Source: Pegea sp. RAD2-039
Lineage: Eukaryota > Chordata > Thaliacea > Salpida > Salpidae
DNA length: 64,000 nt
Assembly (NCBI GenBank): GCA_034620365.1
Contig: JAQGEQ010000071.1
Location: 62,001-126,000 of the forward strand
Direction: 5' to 3'
How positions within the stretch are numbered: position 1 is the stretch's first letter; each line of letters begins with the position of its first letter. Positions 12,468 to 27,991 of the stretch are shown here, in pieces. The notes below the pieces were generated by a model, which was given only the letters and a program-made list of their open reading frames with translations, was not told where the DNA came from and made no database searches. Position numbers and translations under genes: made by a program.

Positions 12468-15400
12468 AACTACTTACTGGTCAGAAGTAGGAGTAAAGTA
12501 GTTAAGATGGTTGGTTGAAAGAGCTTTGTAGAAATCTTTTTACTGATGTATCTGGCGCAAAGAGTTTTTTAAGTCGAAGTTTTCAACTTATAACCACTGT
12601 AGTGCATTTAAAGCGTTTGTAAGATTAGAAAATATATAGTGCAAAGGTTTGTTTTGTATGAAAATCCCGCAATTTTACTGTTCCTTGTGTTTTATCGACA
12701 TCAATTTATTATGAGTTTATAACTAAGTCTTGAAAAAAATAGGTACAAATATAAACAAAACTGTTCAAAAATTTTAATTTCTTTTTACTTTAGGTATTTT
12801 CATCATATATTTTACTGTTTAATCCAACATCTTTGGATTCATTCACTAAAGCAAACATTTAGATTGCATCAAATATAAAAATGCAGTAAGTCAACAATAA
12901 GAAAACACATTCCTCATCTGATCATATGTAATATTTAACTTATTGTTTTTCTTCATATTCACAAACAACTTCCAATTATGTATTCACGGAGTTTATTCGA
13001 CATGCTTTATTTTCGTTTACGTTAAAGATTCAATTTCTTTTCTAAGTCAATGAGAATTGTTGATATCTTGCATTAAGTTGATACATCATAAAAATATTTA
13101 AACTGATAAAGTCTGCAGCCAGCATCCAACCTCGAGATATGTTTTTATCTATATTGAAGACAGTAAAGATATTAACGACAGCAAGTTCAATTTGCATATG
13201 TAACATACAATTTTTTTGGTATTGCTTTTCTTTATGCTAAATGTTTATAACAAAAGTTGTAAAAAGTGAAAAACTTTTGTTTACAACATCGAAGCATTGT
13301 TGTTATTCATTTTATCTTTTTGAGCATTTTTATTGTTCCGTGTAAAACAATAAAAGAACATTAAAAAGTTTATGATTGACAATGTGGAACTCAGTTTTAA
13401 TTTTTTTTAAATTTATACAAATCGATTTTAGAAAAAAATAACCACTTTAATTTTAAAAAGATTATTTTTTAAAATGACCTTAAAATTTATTTTATATAAT
13501 AAATTGTGAAGATAAAAATACAATAATAAAATGTGATAAAAAATCAAATTACTGATAAATCAAAGTTGTTATGAGGCTTCAACATAAAAATAGTATACTT
13601 GTGTGGTCTAAAAAATTAAATTTAATATTTCTATCTTCAATTTTATTTATATATCAAACTAAAGATAAACAAATTGTTAATTAGATGAGTAAAATAATTG
13701 TAGTTTTGAAATGACTTAATTAGAGAAATATTTTATAAAACTTTGCGAAGGAATTTGATTGATTTTTACAAATTTTTTTTCATTTACATGTTTAGCTAGC
13801 CGTAAATATTCTAACATTTTTATTAAATCGCTTTTATTGATATAAATCCTAATAAAAGTAATTATTAGTATCTAATACTTGCAATAAAAAGTAAATTTTG
13901 AATTCAGTTGAATTTTCTAATAAAGCTTGAAAAACTTCTTTTATAAAATCATATTTAAATATAAGTAATTAAACAATGTTATATATAAGAAATGAGAAAG
14001 TAATATAAAAAGTAAGGAAAATTCTGAAACTGTAAAATTGCAAAAACTATTCAAAGCTTATTTAGTTTTGTATATTTCAAAACAAATTTAAGTTCAATTT
14101 TTCACTAATTGTTAACGGGTCTTATCAAATATTTATTTATTATACGATTATTATAGGATTTATTCGCTATAGATAAATTCTATGATAGCTCACAACGTTA
14201 CAAACTCAACAACAAATAAATTGTATAAAAATGTTTCTTTAATTTTTCCAACATTTCAGATTAAATAAAAGACTTGATTTTGAGATAAGGAATTGAATTT
14301 TGTCTGTTCTCCACGCCTCGCTGGTATTAGACGCGTCATTATTTTTACTTTGACTTTTAAAGTTCACGTTGAAAACTCACGTGACTCTAAGAATAAAACA
14401 CCCAAAAACACAAATCAAAGTTTTTTTGAAATTATCAACGAGCTGCTAGTTGATTTATGCTGACGAGTAGAATTACAAAGTCCAATAAAAAATAATTTAT
14501 TATTGTTATGATTAAGAGATATCATTTAACAATTTTTTTTACACATTTCCAACTTTTGGCAATCAAAAGAATTATCTATCAATTTTTCAATGCTCAAAAA
14601 ACCCACCAATTATAGATTAAAAATCAATTATTTCTTAAAAGGGTAATTTTGTTTTTGTAGGCTGTTATAAAACATTACTATCAAATTAGTTTTTATCAGG
14701 GTTATAAAACAAATAAGTATAAAAAAGCTAATTATTTTTTTAATATTTACCATAAGTGATTTTTTTTCAAGTTTAGCTATATCTCAAAAATATTCTTTTT
14801 TTTTTACTTTTACACTTTGTAAGACTAAAAGATAAATTACTAGTTATTCAGATAGTGCATTACAACTTTTTTAAGGTGCGTTAAAAATAAACTGACTTCA
14901 CAGAATTTTATTAAAAGCAAAAAATTCACTATAAAAGCAATGAAACGTTTAAAAGCTTTCTGGAACACTGCTTTTCTATAGATTGAAACACTAGTTAAAT
15001 AGAGTTTCGTTTTTAGAATTAAAACTTAAAAATGGTCTAATTTTTTTAATATAAAAGTTTATAAAAAGTTTTAAATAATTTTCAAGATTAAATTAGAATA
15101 CACAGATGTTTATTCAGGACTGACTACATTTGACAAAAATCATCAGTATGTTTACGGTTTAGGTGATTTTATTTCATCACCGCCTTATCCAACCATATCA
15201 AGTTTTCCCAAATATAAGCAAAGTATGCAAAATCTATCTCATGTTTGGCTTAGGAGTTAATTTTTTGTATTAGATTAGGAGTTTGATCAAATTTTTAGCT
15301 CAAAATATCAATATGTGGATAAAACTAAGTAAAAATTTTTTTATTTAGTAGTATTATTTACCATATCTTACCCAAATTTGAAAATTTCAAACTACAGACT

Positions 15401-18307
15401 AAATAATTGCAGTTTTTGCATTTACAAGCATGAAATTTATTTTTGTTATTTCACGTTTTTCAAATTGAAGTGTTTGTAAACATACTTAATTACTTTAAAA
15501 TATTTAAAGCTTTTTGAATAATAACATTTTATTAAAACTAATTACCTTCAAAATCGATTTTTCTAATTTGAAACGTTTCGTAAACAGAATATTTTAATTT
15601 TAGTTTGTGTTATAGAAAAGTGGAAAGTAAAATTTCTTTTTTAAAGACCTTTATGTGATAAGACTTATCTGTTCAGCTTAATCAATTTTATTAGTGTTTT
15701 CATAACTTTATAAGTTGTTCATGATTTGATAACCTTGTGTTTTCAGTTGCTTAAACGGTGACTTAAATAGAAATTCAAATGAAAAGATAATTTGCTTTGT
15801 AAAATCTTATACTAAGACTATTTCATCAACTTTGGTAAACTTAATCAAATATGCAAGAGCCAATTGGATTTTGTTCATACACACCCCCAAAACTTGTTTT
15901 TATAATTATATCTGGGAAAATGCTTTAAAATACAATTTTGTTTCTAAAATTTAAGCTTTTGTAAAATAAAACTTTTGTACCAACATTTTCAATTTTTTAG
16001 TAAAACTAGCTTCGAAATTACAAAGATGAGAAGTTATAAGCAGCTGATGTTACATAAATTTCTTTAGATTAAATCATTTCTTGGCAAAACAAAATATGAG
16101 AAACTATTTTAAGTGAGCTGCTTTTTTGTGTAGAATCTTATCATAATTGGATTATTAGTCAAAATCTTATGGCAGTAAATCGAATAATTCATCAAGATGT
16201 TCTTATCTTAAAATAAGATGCATCAATTAATTGATTAAATTTGTGCTGAGAACTAATGATAAAATCATAAAGCAAGAAATAGAAAATGTTGTTTAAAACA
16301 AAAGATGAAATGAAGCATTGATTAGTAGTGTAATTTGTTAATATTTTACATAGCAGCAAGCGTTTTCAAGATTTGATAACAATCTGGACAATTAACTTTA
16401 TGTAAACTTATTTTTATTTTGTATAAAAGTTAGCTAACTTTGTTTCTCAGAAAGTAATAAATAAGTTTTATATTTTTTATATTTTTAGGCTTTTAATAAA
16501 AATCGAGAATTAGGAAATTTTTTAGTATCAATTTTCTATTAAACAATATTCTATTCTGTTACTTAGATAAAATCAAAACTTAAATAAGCTAAAAAGTACT
16601 TGTGCTATATATATCTCTATCATTATAAAGATGCTCTCTAGTTTTTCCCCAGTTTACCAAATTAGATGAGTGTGCAAACCAACCAAATATTTCATGAATA
16701 AGGTCACATCCTTGTCCGTAATTTATGAAAATACATTTGCCACTGATTTACTATCTGTCCCGTAGCCCCTCAAAATATCGAGGACCACTTCCAACAAAAA
16801 GCAGAAAGACAAAAGATTATAAGAGGACAAAAGTCTAAGATTATATGAACCCGAAGGCAACAACTGTGACAATCTCTTGTTTAGGTATACTGTTACTTTA
16901 TTCCATAGTTGAAGAAACAATGGGGTAGGCTATCATTAATGGAAGCTTCCCTAATACCGTGGTTGAAAAACAAACTGATTGACACGTCAACAAAATCGCT
17001 ACAAGTAGTATATCAGAATTAAAACATACTCAGATGTCTGTATTATAATTATTTCACTACATATAAGACCAACCACACATAATCTTTCAGGTGATCTAGT
17101 TGATAATCAAATATCATTAGTGTTTCCTCGAAAAACCTTTTACAAAGGATTTGCAAAGATTTATATGAGAACTGTTATCTTAGAGTTTTTAGGGTTAAAA
17201 ATTGACAGCATCATCTTCTAGGCAGTTATGCTTGACAAGCAATATAGGAAAACGAAAATAGAAAACAGGATGCTACAAGTATGAAGGTAAATAAAAATAA
17301 TATCAAAACATCAGCAACCAAAAATCTGGGAGAGTAGCATTGGGGTCAAGGAGTTGTAGGTTTTCTATCTTGATTTACTTCTTTATTCTTTGCTCTTCTT
17401 AAAGTAATCTTAAGGTATTGGCACTACTTACCTATAATTTGAAAAGATGCATTTTGCTCTCTTTAGCTCATGACGCAATAAATACTAAATTTAGTATAAT
17501 AATTTAATATATATTTACTCACATAATATTATGAAAAATTGATATTAAATACTATTAACATACTATATATTATCACTTAAAGAGGTCAAAAAACTTACAA
17601 CTTTATCTTTTTGCCAATAGTAGTTTTCATTTTGATTATATTTATAGAAATATTAATGATAAATGTAGCTATATGACTAGATGAAGAATCTTCGTGCGTA
17701 TTCGAAAACTCTTCTAAGTAAATGATTTTAAAATCTTGTTTATCTATATTTTGTAAAAATTTTTCTTTTGTGATTAGTTTTGAATATACCAATATATACA
17801 ATTTTCACTATTATTAAATATGTAATAAATGAATGTATATAAAGATTATTTATCTGTTTTTAACGTATAGTGTTACTATATTACCAATAAAATTTAATGA
17901 CATAAAAGTTTGGCTGTATAGAAGATCTTCTAAGCCTTCTTTCACTCTTGCTCAACGTGAAGAAACTTATAAAGTTATTTTTTCGTTAGAAATCATCTTA
18001 GTTGAAATATTGTAAAGTTTTTAAATAAAATTATTGGATTAAATCAATTCTAAGTTTGATTAAAATGGTAATACTTATTTTAAGTATCTTTATATTTTTA
18101 TTAATATTGATTTACCTTCCCATTTTTTAAAAACTATTATTAAACGTTATTTATTAAAATAATTTGCTTTTCGTATTTCTGTAAAAATGAAAGATATTTC
18201 ATACTAATAAAAACCTTTTGACAATATAATACTGACCTTACTCTCTTGAATTAAGCAAAGATAGATAATAACAAGTCATCATCATTAACTCTGCTTCAAG
18301 TTTTCTT
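12468..18307. other. 3' UTR and intergenic AT-rich DNA
   Basis: Follows the A1CF-like stop codon. The first 880 bp probably hold the 3' UTR, ending near an AATAAA at 13349-13354. A small GC-richer patch occurs at about 14310-14400, and 16620-17470 is somewhat richer in mixed sequence; neither translates into anything I recognise on either strand. No gene is supported. Confidence 0.45.
13349..13354 (+). terminator. Candidate poly(A) signal of the A1CF-like gene
   Basis: A canonical AATAAA hexamer 882 bp after the stop codon of the A1CF-like gene. Such hexamers are common by chance in AT-rich DNA, so this is only the first good candidate downstream. Confidence 0.3.
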
Positions 18308-19116
18308 GGAGTTTTTAATGGTATTCTTTAAGACAGCATTATTAACCCTCTTCTATTAATTATTTATAGCAATGTTATTACAGCTTGTTTTTCAACTCTA
18401 AGTGACTTTAGACTTTTGCTAAGATACTAAACTTTTTAGTACTGACTCACTTCTTTTCAATCTTTCTTGCAATCTACCAACCTATGACTTTAATTAAAAT
18501 AACTCAAGCCAGATAAAACTAAATATTTTCACTTTCCAATGAAAAAATTCCAAGTGTCTTTCATTAGAGATTTTCCTTTTCTATTGCCTAAATTCGACTA
18601 ATCACATTCTCAGAAATGGCTCAGTTACTACATACCAAATTTTTAAATCCTTTAAGACAAGAAATATATATAGTATATATTGGACACTATTAAAGCTCTA
18701 CACCACATATATTCGCCCCAAGTTAAAGTTTAACTCTTCTGTATGGAGTCCTTACCTTATGAACGATATATGTAAGCTTGAATCCGTTCAAAAGTCGCTT
18801 ACAAGAAAAGTTTTCATTAGATATGGCATGCTCTTTTTTTATACAAAGACCGTCTCACAAACATAGTATTGAATATCATCACCTTTTCTCTCACCTTACA
18901 TTACTGTTTATAATTTTTTTTGGTTTTTCTAACCATATTTTTTAAGATTGCAGTTTTTTCTATGTCTAATGAGGTTTATTGCTTAAAACTATTCTAGTTA
19001 AAAACTTTAATAACACCTGGTGGGCTAACAACTCTTTTAATAGAGTAACCACAGTTTGAAATCGTCTTTCTCACCAAAATTCTGTGACTTCTTTGAAGAT
19101 TAGTTTATTATATATT
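18308..19116 (+). mobile_element. Decayed non-LTR retrotransposon (LINE), RT 3' part
   Basis: Remnant of a LINE reverse transcriptase, broken by stops and frameshifts. In order on the plus strand: a block like the conserved GSILGPLLFLIYIND region, read here as SIINPLLLIIYSNV (about 18338-18380, with an in-frame stop just before); the catalytic FADDTKLF motif at about 18415-18437, with one base apparently lost between FA and DTKLF; LKPDKTKYF at about 18507-18533, matching the usual N-P-x-K-T-K block; 49 open codons at 18687-18833 containing the thumb signature VWSPY and KLESVQKSLTR; and a terminal block NNSFNRVTTV (about 19027-19056), where the usual Trp codon after it has become TGA. Order and spacing fit CR1/jockey/L2-type elements. 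The 5' part (endonuclease, early RT) was not identified next to it. Confidence 0.8.
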
Positions 19117-21688
19117 ACTTTATTCTATTAATATGTTTATATTATAATACTTTGGTTGAAATGTACTTTCAATTTTATGTACAGCTTTTAATTGATATTT
19201 TCTTAATCTGAATTTAATCGTAAAAGTTCATTTTCATCATGTCTTTGATGACTTTCTGGGTTTAAAAAAATTAAAAGAAGATAAATATGTTCTTTATTAT
19301 TATGATGTTACCACATATGTACTTACCGTTTTTTTCAGGTAAAATTTTTGCAGAAATTCTTATAAAGATGTAAAAAGAAGAAAAGATTTTGTATCTTCCT
19401 TAAATCGAAGAACCCTCTGTGAAAATGAAAAGCTTTTCATGGACATTCGCAAGTTGATTCATAATTAGATAACAATTTCTTCTTCTAATTGATAAAAGTG
19501 ATAACTATCTCAGCTGTAGGTTTTTTTAATTAAGAATATCATTTGAGTTCCTAATCCAAAATCAATTATAACTTATTGAAAAGTAAGTTTGTGAAAAAAG
19601 TTTTTCAAATTCTAGATGCGGAAGCCGACTAGTTTAAAGGAGGAACAGTGAGGTTATGCTTGTCATATCAGCAAACTTACTGGCTTCAAGCAATAAGAAA
19701 AAGTTTAAATTTAAAGTCATTTACATGAATTACAACTTTTTCATAATCTTATAACTGATTGTGCTATTGGTTCTACTCACAGTTAGCTTACATATATTTA
19801 TTTTTCAGTTGGAATTTGTTTACTTCTTTTTAACTTTGATAGCGATTGCTAATGACAGGTGTTTAACCACAATGTAATTTCAGAATAGTGAGCTAAATGA
19901 ACGACACTCTTCTGATACTTATAGAAAGTAATTAGTTAACCAGTACTTTGTTTTACTGATACTGTTTCACCTTTTTCTTATATCAAAATGTTGTTAAACC
20001 TTCATATATATATATATATGAATATGGTGTATCTGCCTTGTCTTCCCCTGTTACTTAAAACAGTATTAGAGAGATAATAATTTTGTTAATTTCAATAAAA
20101 CACTTTTTGCTGTTATTTCTAAATTTTTATTCATTTTCTAAACTGTTGTATTTCAACTTAGAATATCTAGTCAAGAAATTTCAAGTTTCTCAGAAGATGT
20201 AGCTGAATCAGAAGATGTTGTTGCCTAACAAGACATTTGTATTTAGGATTCAAATGTAATCTCAATTTTCTGATCACTTTTAAGTAAACAGTAAGTATGA
20301 TTCAAATATAAAATGTCCGTACCACGGATTCTATAAAACTTTGTTCTATTATTTTGCTCAAATATCTTTTAAAACTTATTTTTTTATTTACAGTCGAAAA
20401 GTAGAATTAAAATGCAAAAGAAAACAGATGGTAAATCTTACATTTACAATATTCCTAAAATGGTTATTCAAAGAAATTTTATATCTTATTAAATCTAAAC
20501 ATAAATTATCATTTGAAGAATCCTTAAAATGTGAAAAGAAGCTTTCCATAAAATATGAATGGTTATGCGAGTGATTTGTTAAAATCTATTGACATCTACA
20601 ATTATTTGTTACAAAAGGTAAGCTTAGTTAAACTCAATTGTTCGGAGAATTTAGTTGTCATTATAATTTTGAAATATAGATTTTGTATATTATCTTATCA
20701 ACATTTTATGAAGTGAATTTTTATGTCTAATTTGGCTAATCTCTCCTGAGCCCTGTGACTACCCCTGAAACTATTTCTTGTGGATTAACTATCACAGGTG
20801 ATGCAAACCGACGCCCTGAGAAAACCATAGTCAACTACCCTTTTGTTGGTTAGCTGACTAAATGGTCAACATCTGAAGACACGTGGTTCTCCACGAACAA
20901 AAAGGCTGCCTGAGGTTAATGATAAAATCCTTAACATGGGGTTGGGTTACTTTTTAAGATATTCTGAGACCTCTGGCTGCTATAATTTACGAGTCTTTCA
21001 AATAAAGATCAAAGTAATTAACGAGTTTTATTTTCAATCAGCACGTAATAAGACTCCACACTTACAAACCGTTTAAAAATTGAACGATTTGATTTGAAAA
21101 CTTTTAATTATCATTAATGGAATTGAGAAGAAATTCGAATTACTAACTAGAAAACTGAGTAACAACAAAAAGAAGAAGGGTTTTATCAAAGAGTGAACTT
21201 ATTCATTAGATCGAACTGAAGAAGCTCATAAAATCCTCTTAAAACAGTTTGATAGAAATGAAAAGTAATTAATTACACCAAAACCTCCACGCAAAATAAA
21301 CTGAAAACAGAGACTGAATTGAGAAGCTGATTGTTAATAATGTGCTGATCACTACAGAAAAAGATCCAAGAAGAAAAGATTTGATCGAGAATATATATTA
21401 AATCAACTAGTAATATAAAACACTTCTCATCAAGACAGATTATTTTATTTGTTATGTAGAACATGAGATTTAATTAGATAGAGCATTTTAATAAAGAAAA
21501 TAACTTCACTGACGTAGATGTTGTTATTCTAAATCCCATGCAATCTACATCATTAAAAAAAGTCTAAAAGAGTCGTTTTTTAACTAGGTCACATGTTGCA
21601 AATAAATGAAGAGAAAGTTCTTCTTCTTTCATGTCTTTAGTGCAAGAGAAATGAAAAGCACTGAACTCACTAATCATAATAAAAGGAT
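19117..21688. other. Intergenic DNA between LINE relic and SEC61A
   Basis: AT-rich, no supported gene. It holds a short (AT)n tract at about 20004-20019 and a GC-richer patch at about 20740-20960. That patch reads ITGDANRRPEK at 20791-20823, a little like the GDFN motif of LINE endonucleases; the open frame is only about 20 codons, so this is weak. A candidate SEC61A poly(A) signal lies at 21444-21449 (minus strand). Confidence 0.4.
21444..21449 (-). terminator. Candidate poly(A) signal of SEC61A
   Basis: TTTATT on the plus strand, i.e. AATAAA on the coding strand, 240 bp past the SEC61A stop codon. Plausible position, but the motif is frequent in this base composition. Confidence 0.35.
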
Positions 21689-24990
<3,302 letters not shown>

Positions 24991-27900
24991 ATTATATTTT
25001 TAAGTAGAATTACTAAATAAAGAAATGTGATATAAAAACTAGATGTCCTCCACAAACTATATCACGCTAACCCTATAGATACCAGAAGGATAAAATATGA
25101 AGCTTTATTTTACACTGTGGCAAATAACCCGGTGGTCACGTGGCAAAAAAACTACACGTCGGCGGTGACGTACAAATCAAATGTAAACGAGACGGTTACG
25201 CTGGCTGATATTAAATTTTTTATTAAATTAAAAGTTATCTTTATGGCATTTATTTTTTAGAATATATGAATGACAATTTTATCAATAAACTAAACTTATT
25301 TGCAAAGTACTAAAATATCGTATTTTGCTCTGTGTGCTTTCATATATGCTGATGATAAATGCTTTTAAACTATCTTTCTAATCTACATTTTTAAATAGTA
25401 CACAAAACTTTATTTAATAACCCTAGAGCCTTAGCTTTTTGAAAGAATCCTTATTATTTTACTTATCTTATGTTAGATTAGATTTTATTCGTTTTAGCCA
25501 CGTAATCTAAAAGAGAAAGATTAAAATGTCTTATGCACATTCTACTTTATTATCGTAAATAAACCATTTGTATTGACTAACTGACTTAGAAAGAGCCTAA
25601 TACTCAGCAAAAACTATCATATAATAAGTAAAAAGGTCTTTTCGTAGCAAAAGTAATAATTTTGCTTTATTTTGTCGTTGAATAGTTTTTAAATAGATAT
25701 GTATTATAGGTTGAGCACAGAATATATAGGAAATATATATATCATATATATGAGAAATTTATGGTATATTGATTTAATACTTGTAAAATGAACTATCTAA
25801 TCACTATAAACAACTTTCTATGTTATAAAGTTTCCTTGTTTAATTGAAAATCTTTTACACTAATAAGACTTTAAAGCTTTATAAAATTAGTTTATCCGAT
25901 CATAAAATAAAATGACACACTATTAGTAAAAGCTTACACAGGTCACTAAAATTGCACAGTGAACAAAACTAATGAGGCAAAGTAGAAAAAATTATAGAAC
26001 ATTTTGTGCCCAAATATGAAATTAATAAAATAAAGTTAAGTTATCAAAAGGTCAAAAATAGAAATTTTGAGAGGAAAGCATAATTTTTAAAGTCGTCGAA
26101 AAACAAAATTAACTATATACTGATGAGTATTGGTCTACTTTCTACTAATTAATACTACTAATAAAACTTATTGCACTAGATAATAAATTATAAGTTTTAT
26201 ACAAAAAAGATTTCAGCTGTGTAAGATCAAAACTTTAAATTTAGAGACTTGTGCACTATAATATAGTATTGTGATATAATCAATACCAGGTGAATTATAA
26301 ATTTAAAAGTCAACGCATAATAACTTTTAAAAGTTCAAATAAGTACAGTACAAAAAGTTAGCAAGATTTTTATGATGAAAATTTTATTTAAGTTATCGAA
26401 AAATGATAATAAACATTGCTATAAAGACTTTATATTTGTATGGTTTTGTCTGCGTTAGGTATTGCAACTTATTATATATTTGTTTATTGTAGCAGCTTTA
26501 AATAACAACAACAAATTTTAACTGTCATCTAGTTTACAGGATTTTCTATTCAAAGCAATAGCTAAAATTTTGTGAACTCTTTCCTGATTTTAACAGTTTA
26601 ATATAAAATATGATTAATACTAGAAGTTATGAGATTGATCAGTATCTAATTTCATAGTATTTTCTAGAAGTCTATAGGTAGTTTAGTACATTAAAATGTA
26701 AACTGTTTTTTGAATAAGTCATTTTGTAAGTTACTTATATTTAAAACAGACTCATCAAAAAGGTAGCACTAAAGTGAACAGTATCAGCATCTTTATTGCT
26801 TTGATATGTGTTAAAATTATTCTTCCTTTTGTATTTAAAATCAAGCTGTTAGTTGCTAATCTGTTGACTATAAATCCATTAAAAGAGATATTTATTTCAA
26901 TGCCGATTATATAGTTTTTTTAATCTTGACAAATGAATGTCAAAAGTTTGTGATTTTTGTGTATCAAATTATATTAGGACTAAACTTCCTTATATTTTGT
27001 TGTAATACATATTTTTAGAATCAATTAATTGACTTGTTAGAAAAAATCTTTATTACTAGAGCCTAAATAGCATGTTTATTTAAACATAGTTGACATTTTT
27101 AGTTAATCATTGCTTCATTAATATTTTAAAATCCCAAAGTTTAGTTAAAATTAATACCCGAATCAGATGTATTATTATATACCCGGGAAATGTTTTATAT
27201 TTGGTAATATTGAAGTAATATCTACTTTTACCAAAAGCGCATGCACAAAGTTAAAATGCTTTTTATAAAACTATTTCTGTTCATTAAATGTGCTAATAAT
27301 TTTTCTCTATGCATGCCAAGTACGTAATGATAGGTGCTACGTTAGGTTGTTTAGTTTACATGTAAAGGAAAACAGATCTATCACTAAATAATTTTTAAAG
27401 TATTGAGAAAAAGTTTTAACAATTTTGTTAGGGTTAAATCTACCAAAATATTTTTGCATTTTTGTATTAAAATTACTTTTTACAAAATATAGTTCAAAGC
27501 TATATTATTATAGTGTTACAAATAGCTAATTAACAACCAAATAAACATTAAATTGTGTTTATTTTTTTTATGTTATTTTTCAATATTAATCAAAGTATTT
27601 AATGGTAAAAAATTTTTTATTATGAGATATATAATAGTTTGTTTTAAATCTTTATCATTTTCACTTTAGAAAAAGTTTCAATTTCAAAACTAATTTATCA
27701 TTTAATTTGCTATAAAGAATTATTATTTAAAAATTCACAATTTTATTATTTAGCTGTAACAATAAATTAATTTGAAAACTTATTTCATATGTTAATGATT
27801 GATTTATACTTCTCTGGAATTTTCTTACTTTTATTTACTATTTATTTAAGTTTTCATATTTTGCTGATAGTTTCAAAATTTTTACATTATACAATATATT

Positions 27901-27991
27901 AGTAAAGCATTAATCATTATAGATAGTAAACTATTTTCTTTAAATTTATTAATATAATCACAGCAAAGTTTATAAGTATACTAATTTTAAT
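24991..27991. other. Intergenic region between SEC61A and CHK2
   Basis: The 3 kb between the divergent SEC61A and CHK2-like genes. Both promoters must lie here. Apart from the GC-richer ACGT cluster near the SEC61A start, it is low-complexity AT-rich DNA with no coding signal I can support. Confidence 0.45.
25137..25171 (-). promoter_or_regulatory. Cluster of ACGT-core sites upstream of SEC61A
   Basis: Three ACGT cores within 35 bp, 147-181 bp upstream of the SEC61A start codon: CACGTG (25137-25142), CACGTC (25155-25160) and TGACGT (25166-25171). They sit in an island clearly richer in G and C than its surroundings. ACGT cores in CCACG/TGACGTG-like contexts are bound by XBP1, ATF6 and CREB-type bZIP factors, and SEC61 genes are known targets of the unfolded-protein response in animals. 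Assigning these sites to that response is inference. Confidence 0.45.

Noticed and set aside
16620-17470. Mixed-composition region before the LINE relic, tested as its 5' part
   Set aside because: Neither strand gives endonuclease or early RT motifs in any frame; left unassigned.
20004-20019. Short AT dinucleotide run
   Set aside because: About eight units, ordinary for this base composition; no further meaning.
25333-25356. RT-like YADD reading (CAFIYADD)
   Set aside because: No other RT motif in the flanks and the frame stops a few codons later; chance.
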